From contig NZ_FXZM01000017.1 of the NCBI RefSeq assembly GCF_900169175.1, positions 1 to 49,367 on the forward strand: a DNA stretch of 49,367 nt, read 5' to 3'. A model generated the notes under the pieces. The model worked only from the letters and a program-made list of their open reading frames with translations. It was not told the origin of the DNA and did no database searches. Positions 27,349 to 35,190 of this stretch are shown here, one piece after another (position 1 is the first letter of the stretch; every line of letters begins with the position of its first letter). Position numbers and translations under genes: made by a program. This DNA is from Brevibacterium jeotgali. Its GTDB lineage: Bacteria; Actinomycetota; Actinomycetes; Actinomycetales; Brevibacteriaceae.

Positions 27349-27381
27349 ACAGCAGAACCGCTGACACAGCAGAACCGCTGA
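27349..27381. repeat. Two 16-bp direct repeats beside a terminator
   Basis: ACAGCAGAACCGCTGA occurs at 27349-27364 and 27366-27381. The second copy is also the left arm of the terminator hairpin that follows, so a slipped hairpin using the first copy is possible. Confidence 0.7.
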
Positions 27382-27421
27382 GGGCCGTACCGAACAGATC
27401 GGTGCGGCCCTCAGCGGTTCT
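27371..27421. terminator. Bidirectional terminator between the RDD and DUF4191 genes
   Basis: AGAACCGCTGAGGGCC pairs with GGCCCTCAGCGGTTCT, and the stem continues inside with one wobble to a 5-base loop; about 23 bp in all. It lies between two convergent genes. Confidence 0.75.
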
Positions 27422-27444
27422 CGCAGGCGCGGTGACGAGCCTGC

Positions 27445-27494
27445 GCGGGACGTTCGTGTGCGGGACGTTCGTGTGCGGGAACATCGTGTGCGGG
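27445..27494. repeat. 15-bp tandem repeat directly after the DUF4191 gene
   Basis: GCGGGACGTTCGTGT is present twice exactly (27445-27459, 27460-27474) and once with changes (27475-27489), followed by a partial copy that touches the stop codon at 27495. The unit is five codons long. Confidence 0.8.
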
Positions 27495-28250
27495 TCAGCG
27501 ACCGCGCAGAGAGCGACGGTCCGGACGGATGTTGTTCGGATCGACGCCCTTGGGGATCGGCGGGCGAGTCGCCAGCGAGCCGATACCCGTCAGGCGGTTG
27601 CGGACTGCAAGGATCTCTGCCTTGTTGAGGCGCTTCGGTAGCTTGTAGAGCGTCTTCGTGAGGTTCTGCATGGGGATCTGGCCGTCGTTCTCACCGCCCT
27701 GGAACGTGTGGACCGGGACGCCGCGCACCACCTTCTCGTGGCGGCGCTTCTCCTTGTCGAGCAGCTTCGTCACCTTGTGCCTGCTGCGTCCTTCGCCCAC
27801 GAGCACGACACCGGCCCTCCCGGTCGTGCGGAACACCATCTCCTGCGTGCGAGGGTCGACGGCGATGGGCTGCTCTTCCATCAGCCAGCCGCGTCGGGCA
27901 GTGTTGAGGACGGCTCCGATCGCGCCGGGCTGGCCGCGCATCTGGTCGAATGCCGCGGTCTCCGCGTAGCGGCCGAGCATGAACATCGCAAGCACGGCGC
28001 CCGCGAGAAGACCGGAGATCCCCCAGAGGATCGTGCCGAAGACACCGCCGCTGACGAGCAGGCCGACGAGGACGCCGACCAGCGTGAGTCCCACGAGCGC
28101 GGCTGCCATGAGCCAGGCGGAAGCGGGGTTGTGCTTCCGGGCCAGGTCGAAGACCTGACGCATCTGCTGGATCCGGCCGTTCTTCTTGGGGGCCCGGTCC
28201 TTCTTGCGGCCGAAGAGGCCCTTGCGGGGGGATTCGCTGTTCGTTGACAT
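27495..28250 (-). CDS. DUF4191 membrane protein
   Basis: 251 residues of an actinobacterial family of unknown function that is normally found next to lipA. A lysine/arginine-rich start (RKGLFGRKKDRAPKK) is followed by two adjacent membrane helices at about 44-66 and 70-90, then a basic cytoplasmic part (GRAGVVLVGEGRSRHKVTKLL). The basic tail ends RSLRGR. The start ATG (28250) follows GCGAGAG. lipA ends 37 bases upstream, so it is probably the last gene of lipB-lipA-DUF4191. Confidence 0.85.
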   Translation of the reverse strand: MSTNSESPRKGLFGRKKDRAPKKNGRIQQMRQVFDLARKHNPASAWLMAAALVGLTLVGVLVGLLVSGGVFGTILWGISGLLAGAVLAMFMLGRYAETAAFDQMRGQPGAIGAVLNTARRGWLMEEQPIAVDPRTQEMVFRTTGRAGVVLVGEGRSRHKVTKLLDKEKRRHEKVVRGVPVHTFQGGENDGQIPMQNLTKTLYKLPKRLNKAEILAVRNRLTGIGSLATRPPIPKGVDPNNIRPDRRSLRGR

Positions 28251-28287
28251 GCTCTCGCTTCGATGCGGACGGGTGTGAGGGGACGAC

Positions 28288-29328
28288 TCAGTAGTGTACC
28301 TCTTCGCCCTCACCGAAGGAGTCGACGACCGCCTGCGCCTCCTGGCGCGCAGCCACGTCGCGGTCGAGATGGGCGAGGTGAGCGGGGATCTCCTCGCCGC
28401 GTTCACGCCTGGCCTGCGCCCACAGCTTGCCCGCGCGGTAGGACGAGCGCACGAGCGGACCGGACATCACGCCCAGGAATCCCATGCGCTCACCCTCATC
28501 GCGCAGGTCCACGAATGTCTGCGGGCGGACCCAGCGGGTGATGGGGTGGTGCCGTTCGGATGGTCGCATGTACTGCGTGATCGTGAGGAGGTCGGTGCCG
28601 GCCTCCTTGAGGTCGCGCATGGCCTCGACGATCTCCTCATCAGACTCTCCCATCCCCAGGATGAGGTTCGACTTCGTCACCAGGCCTGCGTCCCGCGCCT
28701 TGGTGAGCACCGACAAGGAGCGCTCGTACCGGAATCCGGGGCGGATGCGCCTGAAGATGCGGGGAACTGTCTCGACGTTGTGGGCGAGGACCTCAGGGCG
28801 GCTGGAGAAGACCTCTGCGAGCTGATCGTCCTTGGAATCGAAATCGGGGATGAGCAGTTCGACGCCGGTTCCCGCCCCGTCCTCGTATTCGAGCGCGTGG
28901 ATCTGGCGGACGGTCTCGGCGTACAGCCACGCGCCGCCATCAGCGAGGTCGTCGCGGGCGACGCCCGTGATCGTGGAGTATCGCAGGCCCATCTGGCGGA
29001 CGGAGTCTGCGACGCGGCGAGGTTCCTCTGCGTCGAAGTCGGCCGGTTTGCCGGTGTCGATCTGGCAGAAGTCGCAGCGCCGGGTGCACTGCTCACCGCC
29101 GATGAGGAACGTGGCCTCGCGGTCCTCCCAGCATTCGAAGATGTTGGGGCATCCCGCCTCCTCACAGACGGTGTTCAGCCCGGCTCCGCGGACGAGTGAC
29201 TTGAGCTGTGTGAATTCCGGGCCGATCGTGGCCTTCGCCTTGATCCAGGCCGGCTTCTGCTCGATGGGGGTCTGCGCATTGCGCGCTTCGATGCGCAGCA
29301 GTCTGCGGCCCTCGGGTGCGAGTGTCAC
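28288..29328 (-). CDS. lipA: Lipoyl synthase
   Basis: 346 residues, a radical-SAM enzyme that inserts two sulfur atoms into protein-bound octanoyl groups to make lipoate. The auxiliary cluster cysteines are C55, C60 and C66 ([12 protein letters not shown]); the radical-SAM cluster is C81, C85 and C88 (CTRRCDFC); and the C-terminal serine of the RSSY motif, which closes the auxiliary cluster, is present. The start is GTG at 29328. lipB ends 60 bases upstream, and the substrate enzyme E2 is encoded nearby at 31776. Confidence 0.96.
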   Translation of the reverse strand: MTLAPEGRRLLRIEARNAQTPIEQKPAWIKAKATIGPEFTQLKSLVRGAGLNTVCEEAGCPNIFECWEDREATFLIGGEQCTRRCDFCQIDTGKPADFDAEEPRRVADSVRQMGLRYSTITGVARDDLADGGAWLYAETVRQIHALEYEDGAGTGVELLIPDFDSKDDQLAEVFSSRPEVLAHNVETVPRIFRRIRPGFRYERSLSVLTKARDAGLVTKSNLILGMGESDEEIVEAMRDLKEAGTDLLTITQYMRPSERHHPITRWVRPQTFVDLRDEGERMGFLGVMSGPLVRSSYRAGKLWAQARRERGEEIPAHLAHLDRDVAARQEAQAVVDSFGEGEEVHY

Positions 29329-29388
29329 GGGGGAGTCCCTTCACTGAACGGGTGGTGTCATCGGTGCGGCCGTGGTCGTGGGTGTGGT

Positions 29389-30027
29389 TCAGGCGCTGAT
29401 GCGTGTGTCGAGGAGCTCTGCCAAGCGATCGGCGACCTGTGCAGGAGTGATGATGCGCCCGAGCTCCTGGGACATCGTGGTGACGCCTGCGTCGACGATG
29501 CCGCACGGGATGATCGAGTCGAATCCCGTCGACTCGTTCGAGCAGTTCACTGCGAGACCGTGCATGGTCACGCCGTCGTGGATGCGGATGCCGATCGCGG
29601 CGATCTTGCGCACCGGGCCGCGATCGTCGGCTGGGAGCCACACTCCTGCCCGGCCGTCGACGGTGCGAGCGGCGATTCCGTGCTCCGTCATGAGTGCGAT
29701 GATCGCCTGTTCGAGCTGCTCCACGAAGAGGCGGACGTCCTTCGGGTCTTCCAGACGATAGATCGTGTAGGCGACGAGCTGTCCCGGTCCGTGCCAGGTG
29801 ATCTTGCCCCCGCGATCGACGTCGATGACGGCTGTGCCGTCGGTCGGCCGTTCATGATCCTCGGTCCTCCTCCCCGCCGTGTAGACGGCAGCGTGCTCGA
29901 GGAGCAGGAGGGTGGAAGGGCGGTCCCCGCGCACCACGTCGTCGTGATAGCGGGACTGCAGTGCCCATGCGTCGCGGTAGTCGACGAGGTGCGGTTGATA
30001 GCCGAGGCGCTCCACGGTGAATGCCAT
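29389..30027 (-). CDS. lipB: Lipoyl(octanoyl) transferase
   Basis: 212 residues. It moves octanoate from acyl carrier protein to the lipoyl-domain lysine, the step before LipA. Family landmarks: GRRTEDHE, GGKITWHGPGQLVAY, the catalytic lysine K141 (VRKIAAIGIR) and the nucleophile C175 (SIIPCGI). The start is the ATG at 30027, with a TATCCT hexamer seven bases before it; the 33 extra residues available further upstream do not resemble LipB. Confidence 0.95.
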   Translation of the reverse strand: MAFTVERLGYQPHLVDYRDAWALQSRYHDDVVRGDRPSTLLLLEHAAVYTAGRRTEDHERPTDGTAVIDVDRGGKITWHGPGQLVAYTIYRLEDPKDVRLFVEQLEQAIIALMTEHGIAARTVDGRAGVWLPADDRGPVRKIAAIGIRIHDGVTMHGLAVNCSNESTGFDSIIPCGIVDAGVTTMSQELGRIITPAQVADRLAELLDTRISA

Positions 30028-30034
30028 GCGGCTC

Positions 30035-30040
30035 AGGATA
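30035..30040 (-). promoter_or_regulatory. -10 hexamer of lipB
   Basis: TATCCT on the minus strand, seven bases before the ATG at 30027: leaderless start of the lipoate unit. Confidence 0.45.
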
Positions 30041-30143
30041 TCCCGCCGGGGTGACGCTGCGGATCCCTTCGGTGTTATTCGCGTCACCTGCTGCGTGACG
30101 CACTGGAAGGCATCAAACGTAGTCAAACAGCATTAAAGGCGTT

Positions 30144-30149
30144 TAAACT
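30144..30149 (+). promoter_or_regulatory. -10 hexamer of the kinase-like membrane protein gene
   Basis: TAAACT, inside an AT-rich patch (30115-30150) that also contains the palindrome GTTTAAAC (30141-30148). Predicted start near 30156, leader about 50 nt with GAGGAG before the ATG at 30206. Confidence 0.4.
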
Positions 30150-30205
30150 GACTGTGATCGAGTCCGCAGGAGTGCGCAGCGAGGCGCGTGGAGGGAGGAG
30201 TCAGC

Positions 30206-31669
30206 ATGGATGCGGGTGCAGCGGGTGAGTCCAGGAGCGGGGGATGGACCGTCGAAGAGCAGATCGACCCGACCCTCTTCCGCGTGCGCAGGAATGGGCA
30301 GACGCGCTGGTTCGCCGTGGTGGAGTCCGATGCGGTCGGGGAGAGCGAATCCCGGGTGTGGACGCACGTTCGCGGAGCATGTGTGGAGGGTCGCGGGGGC
30401 CTCCTCGTCGCGCGCTGCGAGGGCGGGCTGCTGGAGGGTGCCCTACGACGGCGCGGGGGAATGTCGGCTGCGCTGGCGCTCGGCGTGCTCGACGAGGTCC
30501 TCGAGCTCCTCGAGACTGCACCAGTCGCGCCCCGCGGTGTGTCCCGGGCAGCGATCCGCAGCTTCGCGGTGGAACGGGGCGGAGGCGTGGCTCTGATCCC
30601 CGGCCGCTTCCGGGAGGGGGCGAAGCGGTCTGACGCGGCAGAGCTCGGCGAACTGCTGCATCTCTCACTCACGGGATCGACGTGGGAGGAGACGGCGCTG
30701 CCCCTGGCGGAGACCGCACCCGACGTGCCGACGGCCGTCTCCGCTCTCGTCTCCGATCTGCTCGAAGGAGAGATTCTCACGCGGTCGGGAGAGCGTGTGG
30801 ACTTCGTGGACCTGCGTGCCCGCATCGCGCGGTTGGGTCCGTCGCGCGCCCGCGGCTTCCTCCCGGCAGAACCGGGGGTGCTCGAGGAGGACGTGCCGAC
30901 GGGGACTCTCAGCCCGGAGGTCGTCGTGGCACTGCGAGGCGCGCCGCTCGACGGTCGACAGCCGTCCGGGCCGTCGCGAGTGCCTGCGGAGAATCGTGGA
31001 ATCGCGACGACACGACGTGATCGTCGGCGGGTGGAGCGCGGTGGGCGGCATGGTCGCCTGTCGATCGGCATCCTTGCCGGATGCGCGGCCGCTGTCGCTG
31101 CCGGTGCGGTGCTCATGGGCAGTGGTGCGGGCACCGGCGATGCGGATGTGAGACATGAGGCGTCGCGGCGGGCCCCGGCCGCGCCGCCCGATCCCACGCC
31201 CGCTCCGATGTCACCGCGATCCCTGTCTCCCAGCACAGTCGCCCAGAGCTCACAGGGCCCCACCCGGATGCCGGCGACATCCGAGCCCCACGCATCCGAG
31301 CCGCGCGATGCTGCGGTCGAGCTCACCCGTGCACGTGCGGAGGCGTTCGCGGTGGGCGACGCAGACGCTCTGGCTGCGGTCACGGTGCCTGGTTCGCCTG
31401 CGGCTGAGGCGGACGCGCAGCGAACGCTGGGAGAGTGCGCGGAGTGTGCTGATGCGCTGTCGCTCTCCGACGTCGGATTCGCCGACGAGCACGAGGTTCC
31501 GGCAGTGCGCGGGGAGCAGCACGACGAGGAGGGGCGTACGCCAGCGGAGGGGAAGCGGGCGCACGTGAGCGCGATGATGCGCTCTGCGGGTGCAGCGCCG
31601 GTCCCGGTGGTCTTCGTCCTCGAGTGGTACGAGGGTCGATGGCGGGTTCACGATGTGCATCCGTCGTGA
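30206..31669 (+). CDS. Membrane protein with a degenerate kinase-like N-terminus
   Basis: 487 residues, not recognised with certainty. Residues 1-215 follow the order of a Ser/Thr kinase small and large lobe: a hinge-like LLVARCEGGLLEGAL, an alpha-E-like helix ALALGVLDEVLELL, then GVSRAAIRSF where a catalytic loop would be, and ALIPGR where DFG would be, with a helix AAELGELLHLSLTG after it. The catalytic Asp, Asn and DFG are missing, so if the relation is right it is a pseudokinase. Residues 285-305 form one membrane helix; a Pro/Ser/Ala-rich stretch and an outer domain of about 120 residues follow, ending WYEGRWRVHDV. The start ATG follows GAGGAG. Divergent from lipB; its role is unknown. 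Confidence 0.6.
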   Translation: MDAGAAGESRSGGWTVEEQIDPTLFRVRRNGQTRWFAVVESDAVGESESRVWTHVRGACVEGRGGLLVARCEGGLLEGALRRRGGMSAALALGVLDEVLELLETAPVAPRGVSRAAIRSFAVERGGGVALIPGRFREGAKRSDAAELGELLHLSLTGSTWEETALPLAETAPDVPTAVSALVSDLLEGEILTRSGERVDFVDLRARIARLGPSRARGFLPAEPGVLEEDVPTGTLSPEVVVALRGAPLDGRQPSGPSRVPAENRGIATTRRDRRRVERGGRHGRLSIGILAGCAAAVAAGAVLMGSGAGTGDADVRHEASRRAPAAPPDPTPAPMSPRSLSPSTVAQSSQGPTRMPATSEPHASEPRDAAVELTRARAEAFAVGDADALAAVTVPGSPAAEADAQRTLGECAECADALSLSDVGFADEHEVPAVRGEQHDEEGRTPAEGKRAHVSAMMRSAGAAPVPVVFVLEWYEGRWRVHDVHPS

Positions 31670-31692
31670 ACCCCTCACCCGGCGATGAATGC

Positions 31693-31729
31693 GTGAGGGG
31701 CGGGAGACCATCGGTCTCCTGCCCCTCAC
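31693..31729. terminator. Terminator between the kinase-like gene and the E2 gene
   Basis: GTGAGGGGCGGGAGACC pairs with GGTCTCCTGCCCCTCAC (one G-T) around ATC; 17-bp stem between two convergent genes. Confidence 0.75.
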
Positions 31730-31775
31730 GTCGACATGTCCCCGTCAGAGCGTCAGCGCCGCGGGCGCCGGGTCA

Positions 31776-33626
31776 TCAGAGCTCGAGGTCGCCCTCGAAG
31801 TCGGCTTCCTGCAGACGCTCACGGATCGTCTTGAGGAAGCGCCCTGCGTCGGCACCGTCAACCAGTTCATGGTTGTAGGTGAGCGGCAGGTACACCATGT
31901 CGCGGATCGCGATCGACTCCGCGCCGTCGGCGGTCTGGACGATCATGGGACGACGGACGATCGTCCCGACTCCCAGGATGCCGGACTGCGGGTAGTTGAT
32001 GATCGGTGTGTCCATGATCGCGCCGAAGCTGCCGATGTTCGTCACGGAGAACGTGCCGCCGGACAGCTCGTCGGGCTTGATCTTGTTGTTGCGCGTCCGA
32101 TCAGCCACGTCGTCGATGGCCTTCGAGATTCCGGCGATCGACAGATCGCCCGCATTCTTGATGACCGGGACGAGCAGACCGCGCGGAGTGTCGACTGCGA
32201 TGCCGACGTGCTCGTGATCGAAGTACTCGATCTCCTTGCCGTCAGCTCCCAGCTGCGAGTTCATCTCCGGATGGATCTGCAGGGCCTCGACGACTGCCTT
32301 GATGAAGAACGGCAGGTACGTGAGCTTGACGCCGTGCTTCTCCTGGAAGGCGTCCTTGGTCGCCTTCCGCAGATTCGCGATGCCGGTGACATCGACCTCG
32401 GACACCTGCGTGAGCTGCGAGGTGTTCTGCAGCGACTCGCGCATGCGCTTCGCGATCGTCTGGCGGATCCGCGAAGACTTCTGCGTCGTGCCGCGCAGCT
32501 TCTTCGCCTCTTCCGACAGTTCCACGACGCGCGGTCCGGACCCGCTGGTCGTACCGTCGGATCCGCTGACCGGTGCGGGAGTGGCCGCTGCGTTGAGGAC
32601 ATCCTGCTTGCGGATGCGCCCGCCGACACCGGTTCCCTTGAGCGTCCTGAGATCGACGCCCTTGCTCTTGGCGAGCTTGCGGACCAGCGGTGTCACATAC
32701 GCGGCATTGTCGCCCGATACGCTGCGCGCGATGTCCTCGCCCGATGCGGGGGTGTCTCCACCGCTCACGACCTGGGGAGCCTCCTCCGCAGGAGCGGAGG
32801 AGGGTTCCGGCTCGGAATCCGCGGCCGCCGGTGCCTCGTCCTGTGCCTCGTCAGCGACCGGCAGGTCCTCCGCCGGCGCCTCCTCTGCGGGTGCCTCGTC
32901 GGCCTCGGCGGCAGGTTCCTCGTCCGCACCGGAGTCATCCGCACCGGAGTCGTCTGAACCGCCAGCGGAATCCTTGGACCCGACCAGCGCGAGCTTCGCG
33001 CCGACCTCGACCTCCTCGTCCTCTTCTGCGAAGAGTTCGAGGACGGTGCCTGCGACGGGGGACGGCACTTCGGTGTCGACCTTGTCGGTGGAGACCTCGA
33101 GCAGCGGCTCGTCGACCTCGATCGATTCGCCGACCTCCTTGAGCCACCGGGTGACGGTGCCCTCGGTGACCGATTCGCCCAGAGCGGGCATCGTCACCTC
33201 GGTCGCGTCACCGGTTCCCGACGACGTGGAGGTGGGGGCGGACTGCTGCTCCTCAGCGGGCTCCTCCGTCTCCTCCTCAGCGGGTTCATCGGCGGGCTCC
33301 TCGGCAGCAGGCGCCTCGTCCTGTTCGTCCGACTGGTCCTCGGCAGGCGCGTCCTCCTGCGCTGCGGACTCATCGGAGCCACCGCCGGAGCCGTCGCCGA
33401 TCACGGCGAGTGCTCCGCCGACCTCGACGTCGTCGTCCTCTTCCGCGAGGATCTCTTCGACGACCCCGGCGTACGGGGAGGGGATCTCAGTGTCGACCTT
33501 GTCGGTGGAGACCTCGAGCAGCGGCTCGTCGACCTCGATCGACTCGCCGACCTCCTTGAGCCACCGGGTGACAGTGCCCTCGGTGACCGATTCGCCCAGA
33601 GCGGGCATGTTCACTGTGTTGGACAT
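31776..33626 (-). CDS. sucB: Dihydrolipoamide acyltransferase, E2 of 2-oxo acid dehydrogenase
   Basis: 616 residues. Two N-terminal lipoyl domains (residues 1-77 and about 140-216) carry the modified lysines K43 and K182 in STDKVDTE. Each is followed by a long Glu/Ala/Asp/Pro linker. An E1/E3-binding domain is near 300-345 (YVTPLVRKLAKSKGVDLRTL) and the catalytic domain runs from about 390 to the end, with H586 and D590 in NHELVDGAD. Annotated here as sucB, but actinobacterial proteins of this type (DlaT in mycobacteria) serve pyruvate dehydrogenase, so the substrate is open. lpd ends 21 bases upstream in the same unit. Confidence 0.9.
   Translation of the reverse strand: MSNTVNMPALGESVTEGTVTRWLKEVGESIEVDEPLLEVSTDKVDTEIPSPYAGVVEEILAEEDDDVEVGGALAVIGDGSGGGSDESAAQEDAPAEDQSDEQDEAPAAEEPADEPAEEETEEPAEEQQSAPTSTSSGTGDATEVTMPALGESVTEGTVTRWLKEVGESIEVDEPLLEVSTDKVDTEVPSPVAGTVLELFAEEDEEVEVGAKLALVGSKDSAGGSDDSGADDSGADEEPAAEADEAPAEEAPAEDLPVADEAQDEAPAAADSEPEPSSAPAEEAPQVVSGGDTPASGEDIARSVSGDNAAYVTPLVRKLAKSKGVDLRTLKGTGVGGRIRKQDVLNAAATPAPVSGSDGTTSGSGPRVVELSEEAKKLRGTTQKSSRIRQTIAKRMRESLQNTSQLTQVSEVDVTGIANLRKATKDAFQEKHGVKLTYLPFFIKAVVEALQIHPEMNSQLGADGKEIEYFDHEHVGIAVDTPRGLLVPVIKNAGDLSIAGISKAIDDVADRTRNNKIKPDELSGGTFSVTNIGSFGAIMDTPIINYPQSGILGVGTIVRRPMIVQTADGAESIAIRDMVYLPLTYNHELVDGADAGRFLKTIRERLQEADFEGDLEL
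33073..33191. repeat. Near-identical lipoyl-domain repeat, second copy
   Basis: 119 bases that match 33490-33608 with only two differences (T for C, and G for A). They code for the first 40 residues of lipoyl domain 2. The two copies are 417 bases apart, exactly 139 codons. Confidence 0.9.
33490..33608. repeat. Near-identical lipoyl-domain repeat, first copy
   Basis: Partner of 33073-33191, coding for the start of lipoyl domain 1. Outside this stretch the two domains differ more at DNA level (for example EIPSPYAG against EVPSPVAG), so this block appears to have been homogenised. Confidence 0.9.
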
Positions 33627-33647
33627 CGTGTTCGACTCCTTCGGGAC

Positions 33648-35039
33648 TCAGTTGTGCGCGTGGAGCGGCTTGCCGGTGAGTGCGAGGAACGCCTCTCCGA
33701 TGGCCTCGTTCTGGGTGGGGTGCGCGTGGATGAGCTGCGCGACCTCCTCCGGGAACGCCTCCCAGTTGATGATGAGCTGCGCCTCGCCGGCCTGCTCGCT
33801 CAACCGGGCGCCGATCCCGTGGATGCCGAGCACCGGCCCGTCCTTCTCACGGACGACCTTGATCGCACCCGCCGATCTGAGGATGACGGTCTTGCCGTTG
33901 CCCGCGAGGTTGTAGTCGAGGGTCTCGATGCTGTCCTCGCCGTACTGCTCAGCGGCCTGCTTCTCCGTGATGCCCACGGAGAAGATCTCCGGTTCGGAGT
34001 ACGTGACGCGGGGGACGCCGGATTCGACGAGCGGCGCGGGGTTCAGCCCTGCGATCTCCTCCGCCACGAAGATGCCGTGTGCGAACGAGCGGTGAGCGAG
34101 CTGCAGGCCCGGCGTGATGTCGCCGATCGCATAGATGCTTCCCACACCCGTGTGCTGACGCTCATCCACGATGACGAATCCACGGTCCGTCGTGATGCCC
34201 TGATCCTCATAGCCGAAGCCCTGGGTGACGGGGCCGCGGCCCACGGCCACGAGCAGGTAGTCCGCGTCGAGGACGGTGCCGTCCTCGAGCTCCACATGCA
34301 CCTGGTCGTCGTCCTGCGTGACGCCCTTGAACATCTTGCCGGTCTGCACGCCGATCTTGCGCTTCTTGAAGGCCCGTTCGAGGTTCTTCGAGATCGCCTC
34401 GTCCTCGTTCGCCACCAGGCGGGGGAGGCCCTCGACGATGGTGACCTTCGTGCCGAACGACGCCCACACGCTGGCGAACTCGACGCCGATCACGCCGCCG
34501 CCCAGGACGATGGCCGTCTCTGGGACGTCCTTGAGGTGGAGGGCCTCGGTGGAGGTGAGGACGCGACCGGTGATGTCGATGCCGATCGTCTTGGGCTCCG
34601 ATCCGGTCGCGAGGATGATGTTCTTCCCCGTGACGGTCACTCCGCCCTCGTCGTTGGACACCTGGATCGTGTCCTTCGCGGTGAGCGTGCCCTCGCCGGT
34701 GATGTAGTCGATGCCGCGAACCTTGATGAGTCCCTGAAGACCCTTGTAGTTCTTCGAGACGACATCATCCTTGTAGGCGAGCACGCCCTCGATGTCGATG
34801 CCCTGGAACTCGGCCTTGACGCCGAACTGGTCAGCGGCCTTCGCCGTCTCCGCGACTTCTGCGGCGTGGAGCAGCGCTTTGGTCGGAACGCATCCGCGGT
34901 GGAGACAGGTCCCGCCCACCTTGTCGCGCTCGATGAGGGCGACGCTCAGCCCGAGCGTCGCACCGCGGAAGGCTGCGGCGTATCCGGCCGTACCGCCTCC
35001 CAGGATCACAAGATCATAGTTCTCTGACGATTCGGTCAC
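33648..35039 (-). CDS. lpd: Dihydrolipoamide dehydrogenase (E3)
   Basis: 463 residues. The flavoprotein reoxidises the lipoyl groups of E2 and passes electrons to NAD. The redox pair is C45 and C50 in GGTCLHRGCVPTK, the second dinucleotide motif is VLGGGVIGVEFA, and the catalytic His-Glu is in HAHPTQNEA. The start is GTG at 35039, six bases after GAGGAG, not the upstream in-frame ATG, which has no ribosome site. First gene of lpd-sucB; LipA and LipB are close by. Confidence 0.94.
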   Translation of the reverse strand: MTESSENYDLVILGGGTAGYAAAFRGATLGLSVALIERDKVGGTCLHRGCVPTKALLHAAEVAETAKAADQFGVKAEFQGIDIEGVLAYKDDVVSKNYKGLQGLIKVRGIDYITGEGTLTAKDTIQVSNDEGGVTVTGKNIILATGSEPKTIGIDITGRVLTSTEALHLKDVPETAIVLGGGVIGVEFASVWASFGTKVTIVEGLPRLVANEDEAISKNLERAFKKRKIGVQTGKMFKGVTQDDDQVHVELEDGTVLDADYLLVAVGRGPVTQGFGYEDQGITTDRGFVIVDERQHTGVGSIYAIGDITPGLQLAHRSFAHGIFVAEEIAGLNPAPLVESGVPRVTYSEPEIFSVGITEKQAAEQYGEDSIETLDYNLAGNGKTVILRSAGAIKVVREKDGPVLGIHGIGARLSEQAGEAQLIINWEAFPEEVAQLIHAHPTQNEAIGEAFLALTGKPLHAHN

Positions 35040-35139
35040 GGAACACTCCTCAATATCCGGCGGACTCTTCTCCACACATGGGCGTCGAGCTCAATCATTC
35101 CACTAAACGAGGGGGTTGGGACCCCTATTCCCGCTCGAT

Positions 35140-35177
35140 TCACGGTGAGGGCAATCACGCGGTGCCCCTCCCCGTGA
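35140..35177 (-). terminator. Terminator of pepA
   Basis: TCACGGTGAGGGCA against TGCCCCTCCCCGTGA, a bulged stem with a 9-base loop, 14 bases past the pepA stop and ahead of lpd. Confidence 0.6.
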
Positions 35178-35190
35178 GCCTTTCCGCGGT

